Below, piece by piece: positions 54,488-63,194 of a DNA stretch of 64,000 nt. Source of the stretch: Enterovibrio calviensis DSM 14347 (lineage in GTDB: Bacteria > Pseudomonadota > Gammaproteobacteria > Enterobacterales > Vibrionaceae); assembly GCF_000621165.1 (NCBI RefSeq), contig NZ_KK211217.1, forward strand, positions 496,001 through 560,000, given 5' to 3'. Every line of letters begins with the position of its first letter. Position 1 is the first letter of the stretch. Position numbers and translations under genes: made by a program. Below the pieces are notes generated by a model. The model was not told where the DNA came from. It did no database searches and saw nothing but the letters and a program-made list of their open reading frames with translations.

Positions 54488-56299
54488 ATGAGGAAGGCAA
54501 TGACGGAATCAGCGAATTTTCGAATCACTTACCCGTTAGACGTGGCGCTGTTGCAGCGTCGCCAAAAAAAACTGCGCAGAACGTTAAAAACGTCTCTTAA
54601 CGCAACGCCTTTGCGTCTTGCCATTTTGGGAGGCTCAACAACGTCTGAAGTGGCGAATTACATTGAGCTGTTCTTGTTAAATGCGGGTGTGAATGTCGAG
54701 ATCTACCAGTCGGATTACAACCGTTTCTATCAAGAAGCGGTGTTTGAAAACGAGGCGTTGGATGCGTTTAACCCTCAAGTGATTTATCTCCATACCAGCA
54801 CGGTTAACCTCACGTCATGGCCGCAACCGACAGACAATCATGTGGAAGCCGCCGACAAAGTGGCAGAGACCTACAATGACTTCCATGCAATTTGGCAGGC
54901 GCTACACGGTAAGTATCAGGCCACCATTATTCAGAATAATTTTGAGTTACCGTTTTCTCGCCCGCTCGGCAATATCGATGCATCGGCGAATGGGGGGAAG
55001 ACGCGTTTCACCCACGCGATAAACGCGAAATTTGCAGAGTATGCGGCGCAAAACGCCAACTTCATTTTGCATGATCTGAACTATCTTTCGGCATGGTTTG
55101 GTTTAGAGCGCTGGTTTAACAAAACCCAGTGGTACGCCTACAAGTACGCGATGTGCAGCGATGCGTTTCCTGAGTTGGGGTACAGCATTGCCAATCAGGT
55201 GTTGGCCGTTTTGGGGTTAAGCAAAAAAGCGCTGGTGTGCGATTTGGATAACACCTTGTGGGGTGGCGTTATTGGTGATGACGGCGTCAGTGATATCCAA
55301 ATCGGTCAAGAGACGGCAGAAGCGCAGGCCTATACCGAGCTACAGCAATACCTCAAAGCCTTGCATCAACGAGGTGTGTTGCTAACGGTGTGCAGCAAGA
55401 ATGACGTAGAGAATGCAAAGCAAGGCTTTTCACACCCTGACTCGGTACTGAATCTGACGGACTTTAGTGAGTTCATTGCTAACTGGGTCAACAAAGATCA
55501 GAACATTGAGCAAATTGCTGACGCATTGAATATTGGCTTAGATTCCCTCGCTTTTCTTGATGACAATGCGAGCGAACGTGAGCTTGTTTCCAGCAACCTA
55601 CCGCAAGTCGCTGTTCCCAATATTGGTCAGGACATTACTCAATACATTACAGCGTTGGATAAAGCCGGGTTGTTTGAATTGGTGTCTCTGAGCGCTGAAG
55701 ATGCAGAACGAGCCAGCATGTATGCGCACAATCAAGAGCGTAAGCAATTGCAGCGCGAGTTTGAAAACTATGACGATTACCTGCGTTCGCTCGACATGCA
55801 GGCTGCGATCACTCCTTTTGATGAGGTGGCCTTACCGCGCATCACCCAGCTCACCAACAAAACCAATCAGTTTAACGTCACCACTCAACGCTATAGCGCC
55901 GCTGAAATGACGTCGTTTATGCACTCGCCCAAGCATGTCGCTTTGTATGGACGGCTGCGGGATAAGTTTGGCGATAACGGCATTGTGTCTGTGATTGTGG
56001 GTGAGGAACATGAAAACACCCTGATGATTGATTTGTGGTTGATGAGTTGTCGTGTGTTTAAGCGAAAAATGGAATGGGCGATGTTTGAAGAATTAGTTCG
56101 CCACGCAAAAGCTCGCCATATTCAAAAATTGGTGGGGCGATATGTGCCCAGCAAAAAGAACGCTTTGGTTAGCCATCACTATCAGTTATTGGGTTTTCAA
56201 TGTTTGTCAGAAGATGAAGACGGCGTCAGCCATTGGGAGTATGCCATTGATGAACATCAAGGTGTGGATGACCTGCCTTTAACGATTGTTTGCGAATGA
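54488..56299 (+). CDS. FkbH-like HAD-IIIC family protein
   Basis: A 603-aa protein of the FkbH class. The N-terminal part (LRLAILGGSTTSEVANYIELFLLNAGVNVEIYQSDYN, about residues 42-78) is SGNH-like; the central HAD domain has LVCDLDNTLWGGVIGDDGV near 248-266 and LTVCSKND near 298. A GNAT-like C-terminal part has the diagnostic NKTNQFNVTTQRYS near 457 and WLMSCRVFKRKMEWAMFE near 517. FkbH-type enzymes load a glyceryl unit from 1,3-bisphosphoglycerate onto an ACP; other members act in sugar amide and polyketide pathways. An ACP gene follows 120 bp later, supporting an ACP-loading role. An in-frame ATG at 54500 is an alternative start. Confidence 0.88.
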   Translation: MRKAMTESANFRITYPLDVALLQRRQKKLRRTLKTSLNATPLRLAILGGSTTSEVANYIELFLLNAGVNVEIYQSDYNRFYQEAVFENEALDAFNPQVIYLHTSTVNLTSWPQPTDNHVEAADKVAETYNDFHAIWQALHGKYQATIIQNNFELPFSRPLGNIDASANGGKTRFTHAINAKFAEYAAQNANFILHDLNYLSAWFGLERWFNKTQWYAYKYAMCSDAFPELGYSIANQVLAVLGLSKKALVCDLDNTLWGGVIGDDGVSDIQIGQETAEAQAYTELQQYLKALHQRGVLLTVCSKNDVENAKQGFSHPDSVLNLTDFSEFIANWVNKDQNIEQIADALNIGLDSLAFLDDNASERELVSSNLPQVAVPNIGQDITQYITALDKAGLFELVSLSAEDAERASMYAHNQERKQLQREFENYDDYLRSLDMQAAITPFDEVALPRITQLTNKTNQFNVTTQRYSAAEMTSFMHSPKHVALYGRLRDKFGDNGIVSVIVGEEHENTLMIDLWLMSCRVFKRKMEWAMFEELVRHAKARHIQKLVGRYVPSKKNALVSHHYQLLGFQCLSEDEDGVSHWEYAIDEHQGVDDLPLTIVCE

Positions 56300-56419
56300 T
56301 TGTGGGCGAATGATTAGGCGTAAATTACTGTGTCTCGCTCATGGTTGAGCACACCCGATTTAATTCACTACACGGTGTGAATCGAAGCAGTATCACCCCA
56401 CCACGAAAAAGGAGTTTTT

Positions 56420-56668
56420 ATGGATATTCTAAACGCGATTTCTCAGATTATTTCTGATGTGTTGGATGAAGACGATTTGGTCGTGTCGCGAGAGACGACC
56501 GCCGATGATGCGGAAGATTGGGATTCCTTGGCACAGATACAAATCATCGATGCCATTGAAAAAGAGCTGACGATCAAGTTTAGCCTGCTGGAAATTGAGC
56601 AACTTAATCAGGCGGGTAACGTGGGTGACACGGTCGATTTGATCACTCGAAAATTGAAAGCGGCATGA
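56420..56668 (+). CDS. Acyl carrier protein
   Basis: An 82-aa acidic ACP. The phosphopantetheine site is the Ser in DWDSLAQIQIIDAIEKEL (Ser near residue 36). Helix I is MDILNAISQIISDVLD. DWDSL rather than DSLDS marks it as a specialised, FkbH-associated carrier and not the fatty-acid AcpP. AAAAAGGAG precedes the ATG. The 120-bp gap from the FkbH gene contains a small hairpin (TTCACTACACGGTGTGAA) but no gene. A dedicated carrier in a cluster with MaoC and SDR enzymes implies acyl-ACP intermediates. Confidence 0.9.
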   Translation: MDILNAISQIISDVLDEDDLVVSRETTADDAEDWDSLAQIQIIDAIEKELTIKFSLLEIEQLNQAGNVGDTVDLITRKLKAA

Positions 56669-56682
56669 TCGGAATAAAATGA

Positions 56683-57105
56683 ATGAAGCACTACCGCATT
56701 GATGACATTGACGTTGGGCTGAAGCACCAATTTTCAGCTGATATCACCAAAGAAAAACTAGACGCGTTTACCCTGGTGAGTGGTGATATTAACCCGCTGC
56801 ATACGGATAAAGAGCATGCCAAAAGGCGAGGGCATCCTGACGTTGTGGTTTACGGCATGATGACAGCCTCTTTGTATTCCACGCTGGTGGGCGTGTATTT
56901 ACCTGGCGAGAATGCGTTGCTGCAGGATATTCAAACGCGCTTCAACCGGCCGGTGTTTGTTGGGGATGTGTTGACCGTTGAAGGAACCGTCGTGGAAGTT
57001 CACACCACGTTAAAGCGAATAGAAATTAAAGCGACGATCCGAAATCAACATGGACAAGTGGTCTCGAAAGCACGGATCCATTCTGGGATTGATGAGGGTG
57101 AATAG
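56683..57105 (+). CDS. MaoC-like (R)-specific enoyl hydratase
   Basis: A 140-aa hot-dog-fold protein. FTLVSGDINPLHTDKEHAKRRGHPDVVVYGMMTASLYSTL (about residues 29-68) contains the hydratase-2 motif with catalytic Asp and His (GDINPLH). TRFNRPVFVGDVLTVEGTV near 85 is also typical. It interconverts enoyl and (R)-3-hydroxyacyl thioesters, here presumably on the cluster's ACP. It lies 14 bp after the ACP gene and 3 bp before the SDR gene. Confidence 0.88.
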   Translation: MKHYRIDDIDVGLKHQFSADITKEKLDAFTLVSGDINPLHTDKEHAKRRGHPDVVVYGMMTASLYSTLVGVYLPGENALLQDIQTRFNRPVFVGDVLTVEGTVVEVHTTLKRIEIKATIRNQHGQVVSKARIHSGIDEGE

Positions 57106-57108
57106 GCC

Positions 57109-57840
57109 ATGAGTAAAACCAGCTTAATTGTGGGCGCGAGTTCGGACATTGGGAAAGCGGTGATGGAGAAGCTGGACGGTGCAGGCAATCGTATTATCGC
57201 CCATGGTTGCAACAATCTGGCAGCGCTAGAAAGCATGCAAGCCTGTTTGCAAAGCGATCTGCATCCTCTTCGCGCAGATTTAAGCGACCCAGACAGTTGT
57301 GACGTATTCATTCAAAAAGCGGTGGCCTTGTGTGCGAACCCTGATCATCTTGTTTTTGCGCAAGCGCCGAGACTGACACTGACGCGTTTGAAAAAGCTAT
57401 CGCGCCAGCAGGTGATGGAGCAGCTAGAGGTTCAGATGGTCAGCAGCATGACGATAGCAAAAGCGTTTCTTCCTGCAATGGTCAAACGGGGAAATGGACG
57501 TGTCGTATTTGTGCTGAGTAGTGTCACCTTAGGCATGCCGCCAGCCGCCATGGCAGATTACAACATCGCCAAGTACGCTCAGTTGGGATTGATGCGGTCG
57601 TTGGCCGCGGAATTTGGCACAAAGGGCGTGCGTGTTAATGCAGTGTCGCCCTCAATGGTCGATACGCCGTTCTTGCAAGATATTCCCGACAACATGGTGA
57701 TTCAAAACGCCGCGGCTCACCCGATGAGGCGCAATGCAACATCCGAAGAAGTGGCTTCCGCGGTGGTATTCATGCTCTCTGACGGGGCGGAGTACATTAA
57801 TGGCGTTAATCTTTCCGTCACGGGAGGAGAATGTGTATGA
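57109..57840 (+). CDS. SDR-family 3-oxoacyl-ACP-reductase-like protein
   Basis: A 243-aa classical short-chain dehydrogenase. The cofactor loop is LIVGASSDIGKAVMEKL (about residues 5-21), where the usual T-G-x3-G-x-G is slightly changed; the catalytic Ser lies in VFVLSSVTLG near 135 and the Tyr-Lys pair in ADYNIAKYAQLGLMRSLAAEFG near 150; VRVNAVSPSMVDTPFL follows. The Asn-Ser-Tyr-Lys set looks usable, though the nucleotide loop deviates. With MaoC it would form the reducing half of an acyl-ACP cycle. It overlaps the next gene in ATGA. Confidence 0.88.
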   Translation: MSKTSLIVGASSDIGKAVMEKLDGAGNRIIAHGCNNLAALESMQACLQSDLHPLRADLSDPDSCDVFIQKAVALCANPDHLVFAQAPRLTLTRLKKLSRQQVMEQLEVQMVSSMTIAKAFLPAMVKRGNGRVVFVLSSVTLGMPPAAMADYNIAKYAQLGLMRSLAAEFGTKGVRVNAVSPSMVDTPFLQDIPDNMVIQNAAAHPMRRNATSEEVASAVVFMLSDGAEYINGVNLSVTGGECV

Positions 57841-58820
57841 GCTTGCAAACACTGCTCGGTGAGTTACGAGAGCTGATTGAAAACCGATTGGATGGCAAGG
57901 GCGTGAACCTGCCTGAAGTGCGCCAACAATACGTCTCTTTTGTGCAGGATCAGATGCCAGGTCGTGCTTACTCTCACTTTCCCGATGATATGGATCGTTG
58001 GTTTGAACAATTGTTTGACACGCTTAGCGCTGAGATGATGGCTGATGTTCATCAACTGGCGCTGGTTGATCTCATGCTGAGTAGTTTGCGCTCGCTTGAC
58101 TCACAGCGTCCTGAAGACAACAGCGTTTGTGTGAATACGCTACCGATGGTTGTTATTGAGTCAGTCAAAGAATGGTTTACCTATTTGGCAGACAGTATGG
58201 CAGCAGGGGATTATGAGCCTGATGTGACAAGCGATTTATTCAGAAAAGACTTGGCCATTAGTGCATTGAATATGTGGCCGAGTGGCTCAATTTGCCATTA
58301 TGAGCCTAGGGCATTGCCACGACGGTTTCTCACCGCAAATGGTATTACACAGTTCGTTTCTGCAGCGGATATGTTGCTGAGAAAAATCAAAGACAGACAG
58401 CAGATGTACGAGCTTCATATGGAAGATCGAAGAACGAACCCTCACTTTCTTGAAGCGGGTTGGCGAGAGTTTTATCTGGAAATTGCACAGCGCATGAAAT
58501 CGGAACCGCAGATTTCAGGCATATTTGCGCAAAGCTGGTTTTGGGATGCTGAGGTGATACAAGCATCGTCAAAAATGGCCTATTTACGCAATCTCCCAGA
58601 ATCCGGAGGTGCGTCGTTTTATCTGCTTGAGGCGTGTGATGATGCAGAACATGTCGCATTACAGAACAAAAAACGTCGACGGTTATTCGAAGAAGGGAAA
58701 TACACCCCAAAAAGCTACCTGATGATTTGGCCGCGTGAAGCCTTGCTGCGCTGGGCTAAAGGTCAGCAACCTATTCAAACAACGCTTACTGATTGTCATC
58801 ACTCCGTTCAGTCTAAGTAG
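57837..58820 (+). CDS. Unrecognised protein ending the FkbH/ACP cluster
   Basis: A 327-aa soluble protein without signal or membrane helices. I recognise no family. It is rich in Trp, Tyr, Asp and Glu. Notable segments are SICHYEPRALPRRFLTANGITQFVSAADMLLRKI (about residues 142-175), GWREFYLEIAQRMKSEPQISGIFAQSWFWDAEVI near 207-240 and LLEACDDAEHVALQNKKRRRLFEEGKYTPKSYLMIWPREAL near 260-300. The start at 57837 is supported by AGGAG 7 bases upstream and forms ATGA with the SDR stop, so it is translationally coupled to the cluster. Being at the end of an acyl-ACP operon, it could be the transferase or other final enzyme; this is inference from position only. Confidence 0.75.
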   Translation: MSLQTLLGELRELIENRLDGKGVNLPEVRQQYVSFVQDQMPGRAYSHFPDDMDRWFEQLFDTLSAEMMADVHQLALVDLMLSSLRSLDSQRPEDNSVCVNTLPMVVIESVKEWFTYLADSMAAGDYEPDVTSDLFRKDLAISALNMWPSGSICHYEPRALPRRFLTANGITQFVSAADMLLRKIKDRQQMYELHMEDRRTNPHFLEAGWREFYLEIAQRMKSEPQISGIFAQSWFWDAEVIQASSKMAYLRNLPESGGASFYLLEACDDAEHVALQNKKRRRLFEEGKYTPKSYLMIWPREALLRWAKGQQPIQTTLTDCHHSVQSK

Positions 58821-58994
58821 GGCAAAATTGGCCAATTTTGCCGTGGGCGTTTTTCTAATTGCATCAAATTAAAGCAGTATTTGATTCGATGAATGAGACA
58901 ATTTTTGATCGTGTCATGCTAGAAAGTGAGTGAAGACTGCCACTCTAATTCTTATTTATGCTATAAAAGTAAGGATCTTTTGAGGGTATTCACA

Positions 58995-59765
58995 ATGTTA
59001 GAGCAAGCAGTATCAAATTTAATCAGTGATGACGCGACGTTGAGCCGTAAACAAGTGGCTATGCGTGATCGCGAGAATGAGTTACTGCAAATTGCATGTG
59101 GCATTGTAGAAAGGGAAGGGTTTGCACAACTTAATATGGATAAAGTTGCGGCCGCCAGTTCGTATTCCAAAGGAACGATATATAACCACTTCAACAGCAA
59201 AGAAGACTTGTTCGCTGCACTCGCGATACAAGCCTTGAGTAAAAAAATCCCGCTATTTCAACGTGCTCTCGACTTTGAAGGCTCAAGCCGCGAAAAGTTG
59301 ATTGCTATGCATGCGGGTATGCATCTTTTCTCGAAACTCTCTCCCATTCTAGCTATGTGTGCTTTGGTTAGCCGCACGCCTGCCGTCACTGAAAAGAGTG
59401 CCCCAGAGCGCTTAGAAAAACTCAACACCTTAGAAGATTTAGTGGTGTCGTTTGGCGATAAATTCATCGAGCTTGGTCAAAGCTCTGGTGACATCATCCT
59501 CGCACCGGGCATTACGAGCGACAGTATTGTGTTTGCAAATTGGGCTATGGCATTTGGCACCAGTTCATTGGTCAACAATGCAACCCAAAGCAGTTGTGTT
59601 TCCCGTCAAAGTGATACCAACATTGTGCTACAGAATATTAACTTCCTTCTAGACGGTATGCGTTGGATGCCTTTGTCTTGCGATTTTGATTACCAGAAAA
59701 CGTGGGATCGTGCTGAAAAAGACCTATTTGATAAAGAAGTTGCCCTCCTAAATAGCCAATCATAA
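58995..59765 (+). CDS. TetR-family transcriptional regulator
   Basis: A 256-aa TetR-type repressor. The HTH is ELLQIACGIVEREGFAQLNMDKVAAASSYSKGTIYNHFNSKEDLFAAL (about residues 30-77), followed by a long helical ligand domain. The ATG at 58995 has GAGGG 8 bases upstream; a GTG at 58926 is in frame but adds unlikely residues. It precedes, by 264 bp, the MMPL/LolA/outer-membrane operon. Four copies of a 13-bp palindrome in that gap are its probable operators. The ligand is unknown, but lipid or acyl-CoA sensing would suit the controlled genes. Confidence 0.88.
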   Translation: MLEQAVSNLISDDATLSRKQVAMRDRENELLQIACGIVEREGFAQLNMDKVAAASSYSKGTIYNHFNSKEDLFAALAIQALSKKIPLFQRALDFEGSSREKLIAMHAGMHLFSKLSPILAMCALVSRTPAVTEKSAPERLEKLNTLEDLVVSFGDKFIELGQSSGDIILAPGITSDSIVFANWAMAFGTSSLVNNATQSSCVSRQSDTNIVLQNINFLLDGMRWMPLSCDFDYQKTWDRAEKDLFDKEVALLNSQS

Positions 59766-59786
59766 CGCTGACAAATGAATCATTAT

Positions 59787-59799
59787 TGACGATTCGTCA
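59787..59799. promoter_or_regulatory. TetR-type operator, copy 1
   Basis: TGACGATTCGTCA, perfect TGACGA/TCGTCA arms around one base, 22 bp after the TetR stop codon. Confidence 0.75.
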
Positions 59800-59835
59800 T
59801 AATTTGGTTGCAACTGTTAATTTCTTGTACTAAAT

Positions 59836-59848
59836 TGACGTTTCGTCA
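59836..59848. promoter_or_regulatory. TetR-type operator, copy 2
   Basis: TGACGTTTCGTCA. Its centre is 18 bp from copy 3, a spacing of just under two helical turns, so two dimers could bind side by side. Confidence 0.75.
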
Positions 59849-59853
59849 CTAGT

Positions 59854-59866
59854 TGACGAAGCGTCA
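59854..59866. promoter_or_regulatory. TetR-type operator, copy 3
   Basis: TGACGAAGCGTCA, 5 bp after copy 2. GATAAT at 59881 could be a -10 element downstream, but a well-spaced -35 is not clear. Confidence 0.75.
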
Positions 59867-60001
59867 GTTTTTTATCTGGCGATAATCTGTAATTTTAACC
59901 ATGCGAACGCGTATTTTCATTTTGCTTGAATGAGGTGAGTGACATAAGCCTTTATTCAGGAAGTATTAAGCCATAGAAGTGGCTTTTTAAAGCAGAGAAT
60001 T

Positions 60002-60014
60002 TGACGAATCGTCA
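60002..60014. promoter_or_regulatory. TetR-type operator, copy 4
   Basis: TGACGAATCGTCA, 15 bp before the transporter start codon, overlapping the expected leader of the transcript and suiting a roadblock or looping partner for copies 2 and 3. Confidence 0.75.
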
Positions 60015-60029
60015 CAAACGGAGTGTGTG

Positions 60030-62372
60030 ATGAAAACAGAACTTTATCGAATGCCAACGGCACGACCTTGGCTATTCTTGATACTCAGTGTTTTGCTTGC
60101 TGTTGTTGCGGCGATGGGTAGCCAGAACTTGTATTTCCGAGGTGATTACCAAATCTTCTTTGATAAAGGAAATCCGCAGCTACAATCGTTCAAAGAACTC
60201 GAAGCGACATTCAATAAAACCGACACCCTTGCCATTGTGGTTGCGCCACATAACAACGACGTGTTTACGAAAGATAACCTTTCATTGATCCAACAGCTTA
60301 CTGATCAAGCTTGGCTCACCCCATATGCAAGCCGTGTTGATTCCATCACGAATTATCAACACACCTCCGCTGAAGACGACGACCTCCTGGTTGAAGATCT
60401 CGCGCCAGATTATTACGAACTCGATGATGCGCGAATCGAATACATTAAAGGTGTCGCCCTTAATGAACCTCGTTTGGTCAACGCTATCGTAGGTCAAACT
60501 GCGCAAGCTGCCATCGTGAATATTACATTTCAACTGCCTGATGGTGACCAAACGGCACAAGTGCAGGAAGTCGCTAATTTTACGAAAGATGTCCTAGCGA
60601 AAGCGCACGAAACCTATCCGAATGTAGATTTCCATCTGGCTGGCATCATTGCCATGAATAAAGCCTTTGCGGATGCTGCGCAAGCAGATAGCCAAACACT
60701 GGTGCCAATGATGTTTTTGGTAGTACTGGTGTTCCTTGGCATTATGTTGCGATCGTGGAAGTTTGTTGTCGCAACACTGATCGTGATTGTGCTGACGATT
60801 GCCGCCACCATGGGAATGCTTGGCTGGGTAGGCCACTACCTGAATAACGGTACGGTGACCGTGCCGACCTTGGTAATGACACTCGCCGTCGCCGACTGTG
60901 TCCATCTGATCACGTCCTATGTGCATGCGCTACGTGAAGGCAAAGACAAAACGGAAGCCATTAACTACGCACTTAAACTCAATTTCCTCGCGCTGCTGAT
61001 CACGTCAGTCACCACTTCGATTGGTTTCTTAATGATGAATGCGTCGGATTCTCCTGTGTTGAGAGATATGGGTAACCTCGCCGCGCTGGGTGTGATGATC
61101 GCGTTTGTATTGTCGGTCACGCTATTGCCAGCATTGCTTCAGTTGATGCCGTTCAAGGTAAAACCCGCCCGTAAAAACAGCAACAAAGCGATGGGATGGG
61201 TGGCAGATACGGTGATTGCTAACCACAAGAAAATTCTACCGGTCAGCGTCATTGTTGTAGCATTAAGCGCGGTGTTGTTGGTGCAAAACCATGCCAACGA
61301 CAATGCGGTTGAGTACTTCGATTCTAGTAACGCCTTCCGTCAGGCCGCGGATTACATGGAAGAGACGGTCAGTGGCACAACGGCCATCAGTATTTCCATT
61401 AAGTCAGGCCAGCCTCAAGGGATTACGCACCCTGAGTTCTTGAATGCCGTTGAAGGCTTCACTGAGTGGCTGCGTACGCAACCAGAAACTGACCATGTGG
61501 CTTCAATCTCGGACACGTTTAAACGTCTGAACATGAACATGCATGGTGAAGACAAAACCTATTACACCTTGCCTCAAGACCCTGAACTCGCGGCGCAGTA
61601 TCTGTTGCTGTATGAAATGTCATTGCCGTACGGCCTAGATCTGAACAACGAAGTGAACATTGATAAGTCTGCCGTCAAATTAGTGCTAACCACTGACAAC
61701 CTCGGCAGTGTGGATTTGATTGCACTTGAAGATCGCATGGATGCATGGTTCCAAGTCAATGCTCCTGAGTACGAAATGGCATCGTCCGGCCCGAACCTTA
61801 TGTTCGCGCACATTGGTGAAACGAACATAGCCAGCATGTTGAAAACCTTGCCAATTGCATTGGTGCTGATCTCTGGATTGTTGGTGTTCGCATTGCGTTC
61901 ATGGCGTCTTGGTGCCATCAGTCTGGTGCCAAACTTGGTTCCCGCCATTTTGGGCTTTGGACTATGGGCGGTGGTGTCGGGTGAAATCAACCTGGGTCTG
62001 TCAGTCGTTATCACTTTGACCTTGGGTGTAGTGGTCGATGACACGGTGCATTTCCTGACGAAATATCGCCATGCACGTTTGCAGGGGCGCAATGTGGAAG
62101 ACGGTATCCGTTATGCGTTTGATTCAGTGGGTCGCGCACTATGGATTACTACCGTCGTGCTAGTTGCGGGTTTCAGTGTGTTAGCAACATCCGGTTTCCG
62201 CTTGAATAGCGACATGGGGCTGCTCAGTGCCATCGTGATATTCATTGCCCTCATTGTGGACTTTATTCTTCTGCCTGCTGTGCTGCTGGTGGCGGATAGA
62301 AAATCCTATGCCAATGATTCGAAGCCGTTGGCCAATGAATCCAAGATTCTGAATAAAGAAGCAACGCAGTAA
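60030..62372 (+). CDS. MMPL/RND-superfamily transporter
   Basis: A 780-aa inner-membrane protein. An N-terminal helix (residues 12-33) is followed by a periplasmic domain, a five- to six-helix block with VPMMFLVVLVFLGIMLRSW near 227 and an SSD-like TLVMTLAVADCVHLITSYVHAL near 281-302, a second periplasmic domain, and a matching block with ITLTLGVVVDDTVHFLTKYRHARLQG near 656. Those D-x2-H and DD-x2-H segments mark the MMPL/HpnN-like lipid-transport branch. ATG 60030 is preceded by GGAG; a GTG at 60027 adds one residue. Next to a LolA-like and an outer-membrane protein gene, it probably moves a lipid toward the outer membrane. Confidence 0.9.
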   Translation: MKTELYRMPTARPWLFLILSVLLAVVAAMGSQNLYFRGDYQIFFDKGNPQLQSFKELEATFNKTDTLAIVVAPHNNDVFTKDNLSLIQQLTDQAWLTPYASRVDSITNYQHTSAEDDDLLVEDLAPDYYELDDARIEYIKGVALNEPRLVNAIVGQTAQAAIVNITFQLPDGDQTAQVQEVANFTKDVLAKAHETYPNVDFHLAGIIAMNKAFADAAQADSQTLVPMMFLVVLVFLGIMLRSWKFVVATLIVIVLTIAATMGMLGWVGHYLNNGTVTVPTLVMTLAVADCVHLITSYVHALREGKDKTEAINYALKLNFLALLITSVTTSIGFLMMNASDSPVLRDMGNLAALGVMIAFVLSVTLLPALLQLMPFKVKPARKNSNKAMGWVADTVIANHKKILPVSVIVVALSAVLLVQNHANDNAVEYFDSSNAFRQAADYMEETVSGTTAISISIKSGQPQGITHPEFLNAVEGFTEWLRTQPETDHVASISDTFKRLNMNMHGEDKTYYTLPQDPELAAQYLLLYEMSLPYGLDLNNEVNIDKSAVKLVLTTDNLGSVDLIALEDRMDAWFQVNAPEYEMASSGPNLMFAHIGETNIASMLKTLPIALVLISGLLVFALRSWRLGAISLVPNLVPAILGFGLWAVVSGEINLGLSVVITLTLGVVVDDTVHFLTKYRHARLQGRNVEDGIRYAFDSVGRALWITTVVLVAGFSVLATSGFRLNSDMGLLSAIVIFIALIVDFILLPAVLLVADRKSYANDSKPLANESKILNKEATQ

Positions 62373-62391
62373 TACATTCAAGGAGAGAAGA

Positions 62392-63186
62392 ATGAAAACA
62401 ATAAGAGAATTATCAAAAGCCGTTGTGATTGCATTTAGCATGATGGCGATAGCAGCGCCTGTGGTTGCCGATGAAGTAAAAGGATTGGAAATCGCCAAAG
62501 AGCGTAAAGTACGAGACCAAGGCTGGGGAGACAGCGTTGCTGAAATGACCATGCTGCTTGAAAACGCAAATGGTGACACCAGCGATCGCAAACTGCGTAT
62601 CAAAACACTTGAAGTTGAAAGCGATGGTGATAAAGGCTTAACCATCTTTGATGAACCTCGCGATGTACGTGGCACGGTGTTTCTGAATTACTCGCACATT
62701 ACGGGTGCTGACGATCAGTGGCTGTACCTTCCTGCGTTGAAGCGTGTGAAACGTATTGCCTCGCGCAACAAGTCTGGTCCGTTCATGGGCAGTGAGTTTG
62801 CTTACGAAGATCTAAGTTCTTTCGAACTTGAAAAGTACACCTTTGACTTGGTGGGTGAAGAAGATATTGATGGTCAAAACACCTATGTGATTGTGCAAAC
62901 GCCAACTGACAAATACTCGGGCTACACCAGCCAGAAAGTGTGGGTTGATCAAGTTCATTACCGTCCGCTGAAAACCGAGTTTTATGATCGTCGTCAGTCA
63001 TTACTGAAAACACTGACTTTCAGTGATTACAAACAATATCTCGATCAATACTGGCGTGCGCACACCCTGATGATGGTGAACCACCAGACAGGCAAATCGA
63101 CCAAACTGACCACCACTGAGTTGGCGTTTAAGACTGGTTTGGATGAAGGCGACTTCTCTAAATCTAGCTTGAAGCGCGCTCGCTAG
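62392..63186 (+). CDS. LolA-like outer-membrane lipoprotein-sorting protein
   Basis: A 264-aa periplasmic protein with a signal peptide (residues 1-26, ending PVVADE). The fold is the PF17131 LolA-like group: SHITGADDQWLYLPALKRVKRIASRNKSGPFMGSEFAYEDLSSFELEKYTFDL near residues 101-153 and GYTSQKVWVDQVHYRPLKTEFYDRRQSLLKTL near 180-211. LolA-like barrels carry lipid acyl chains, so it could shuttle the substrate of the adjacent MMPL transporter. AGGAGAG precedes the start, 19 bp after the transporter stop. Confidence 0.9.
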   Translation: MKTIRELSKAVVIAFSMMAIAAPVVADEVKGLEIAKERKVRDQGWGDSVAEMTMLLENANGDTSDRKLRIKTLEVESDGDKGLTIFDEPRDVRGTVFLNYSHITGADDQWLYLPALKRVKRIASRNKSGPFMGSEFAYEDLSSFELEKYTFDLVGEEDIDGQNTYVIVQTPTDKYSGYTSQKVWVDQVHYRPLKTEFYDRRQSLLKTLTFSDYKQYLDQYWRAHTLMMVNHQTGKSTKLTTTELAFKTGLDEGDFSKSSLKRAR

Positions 63187-63194
63187 GAGTCAGG

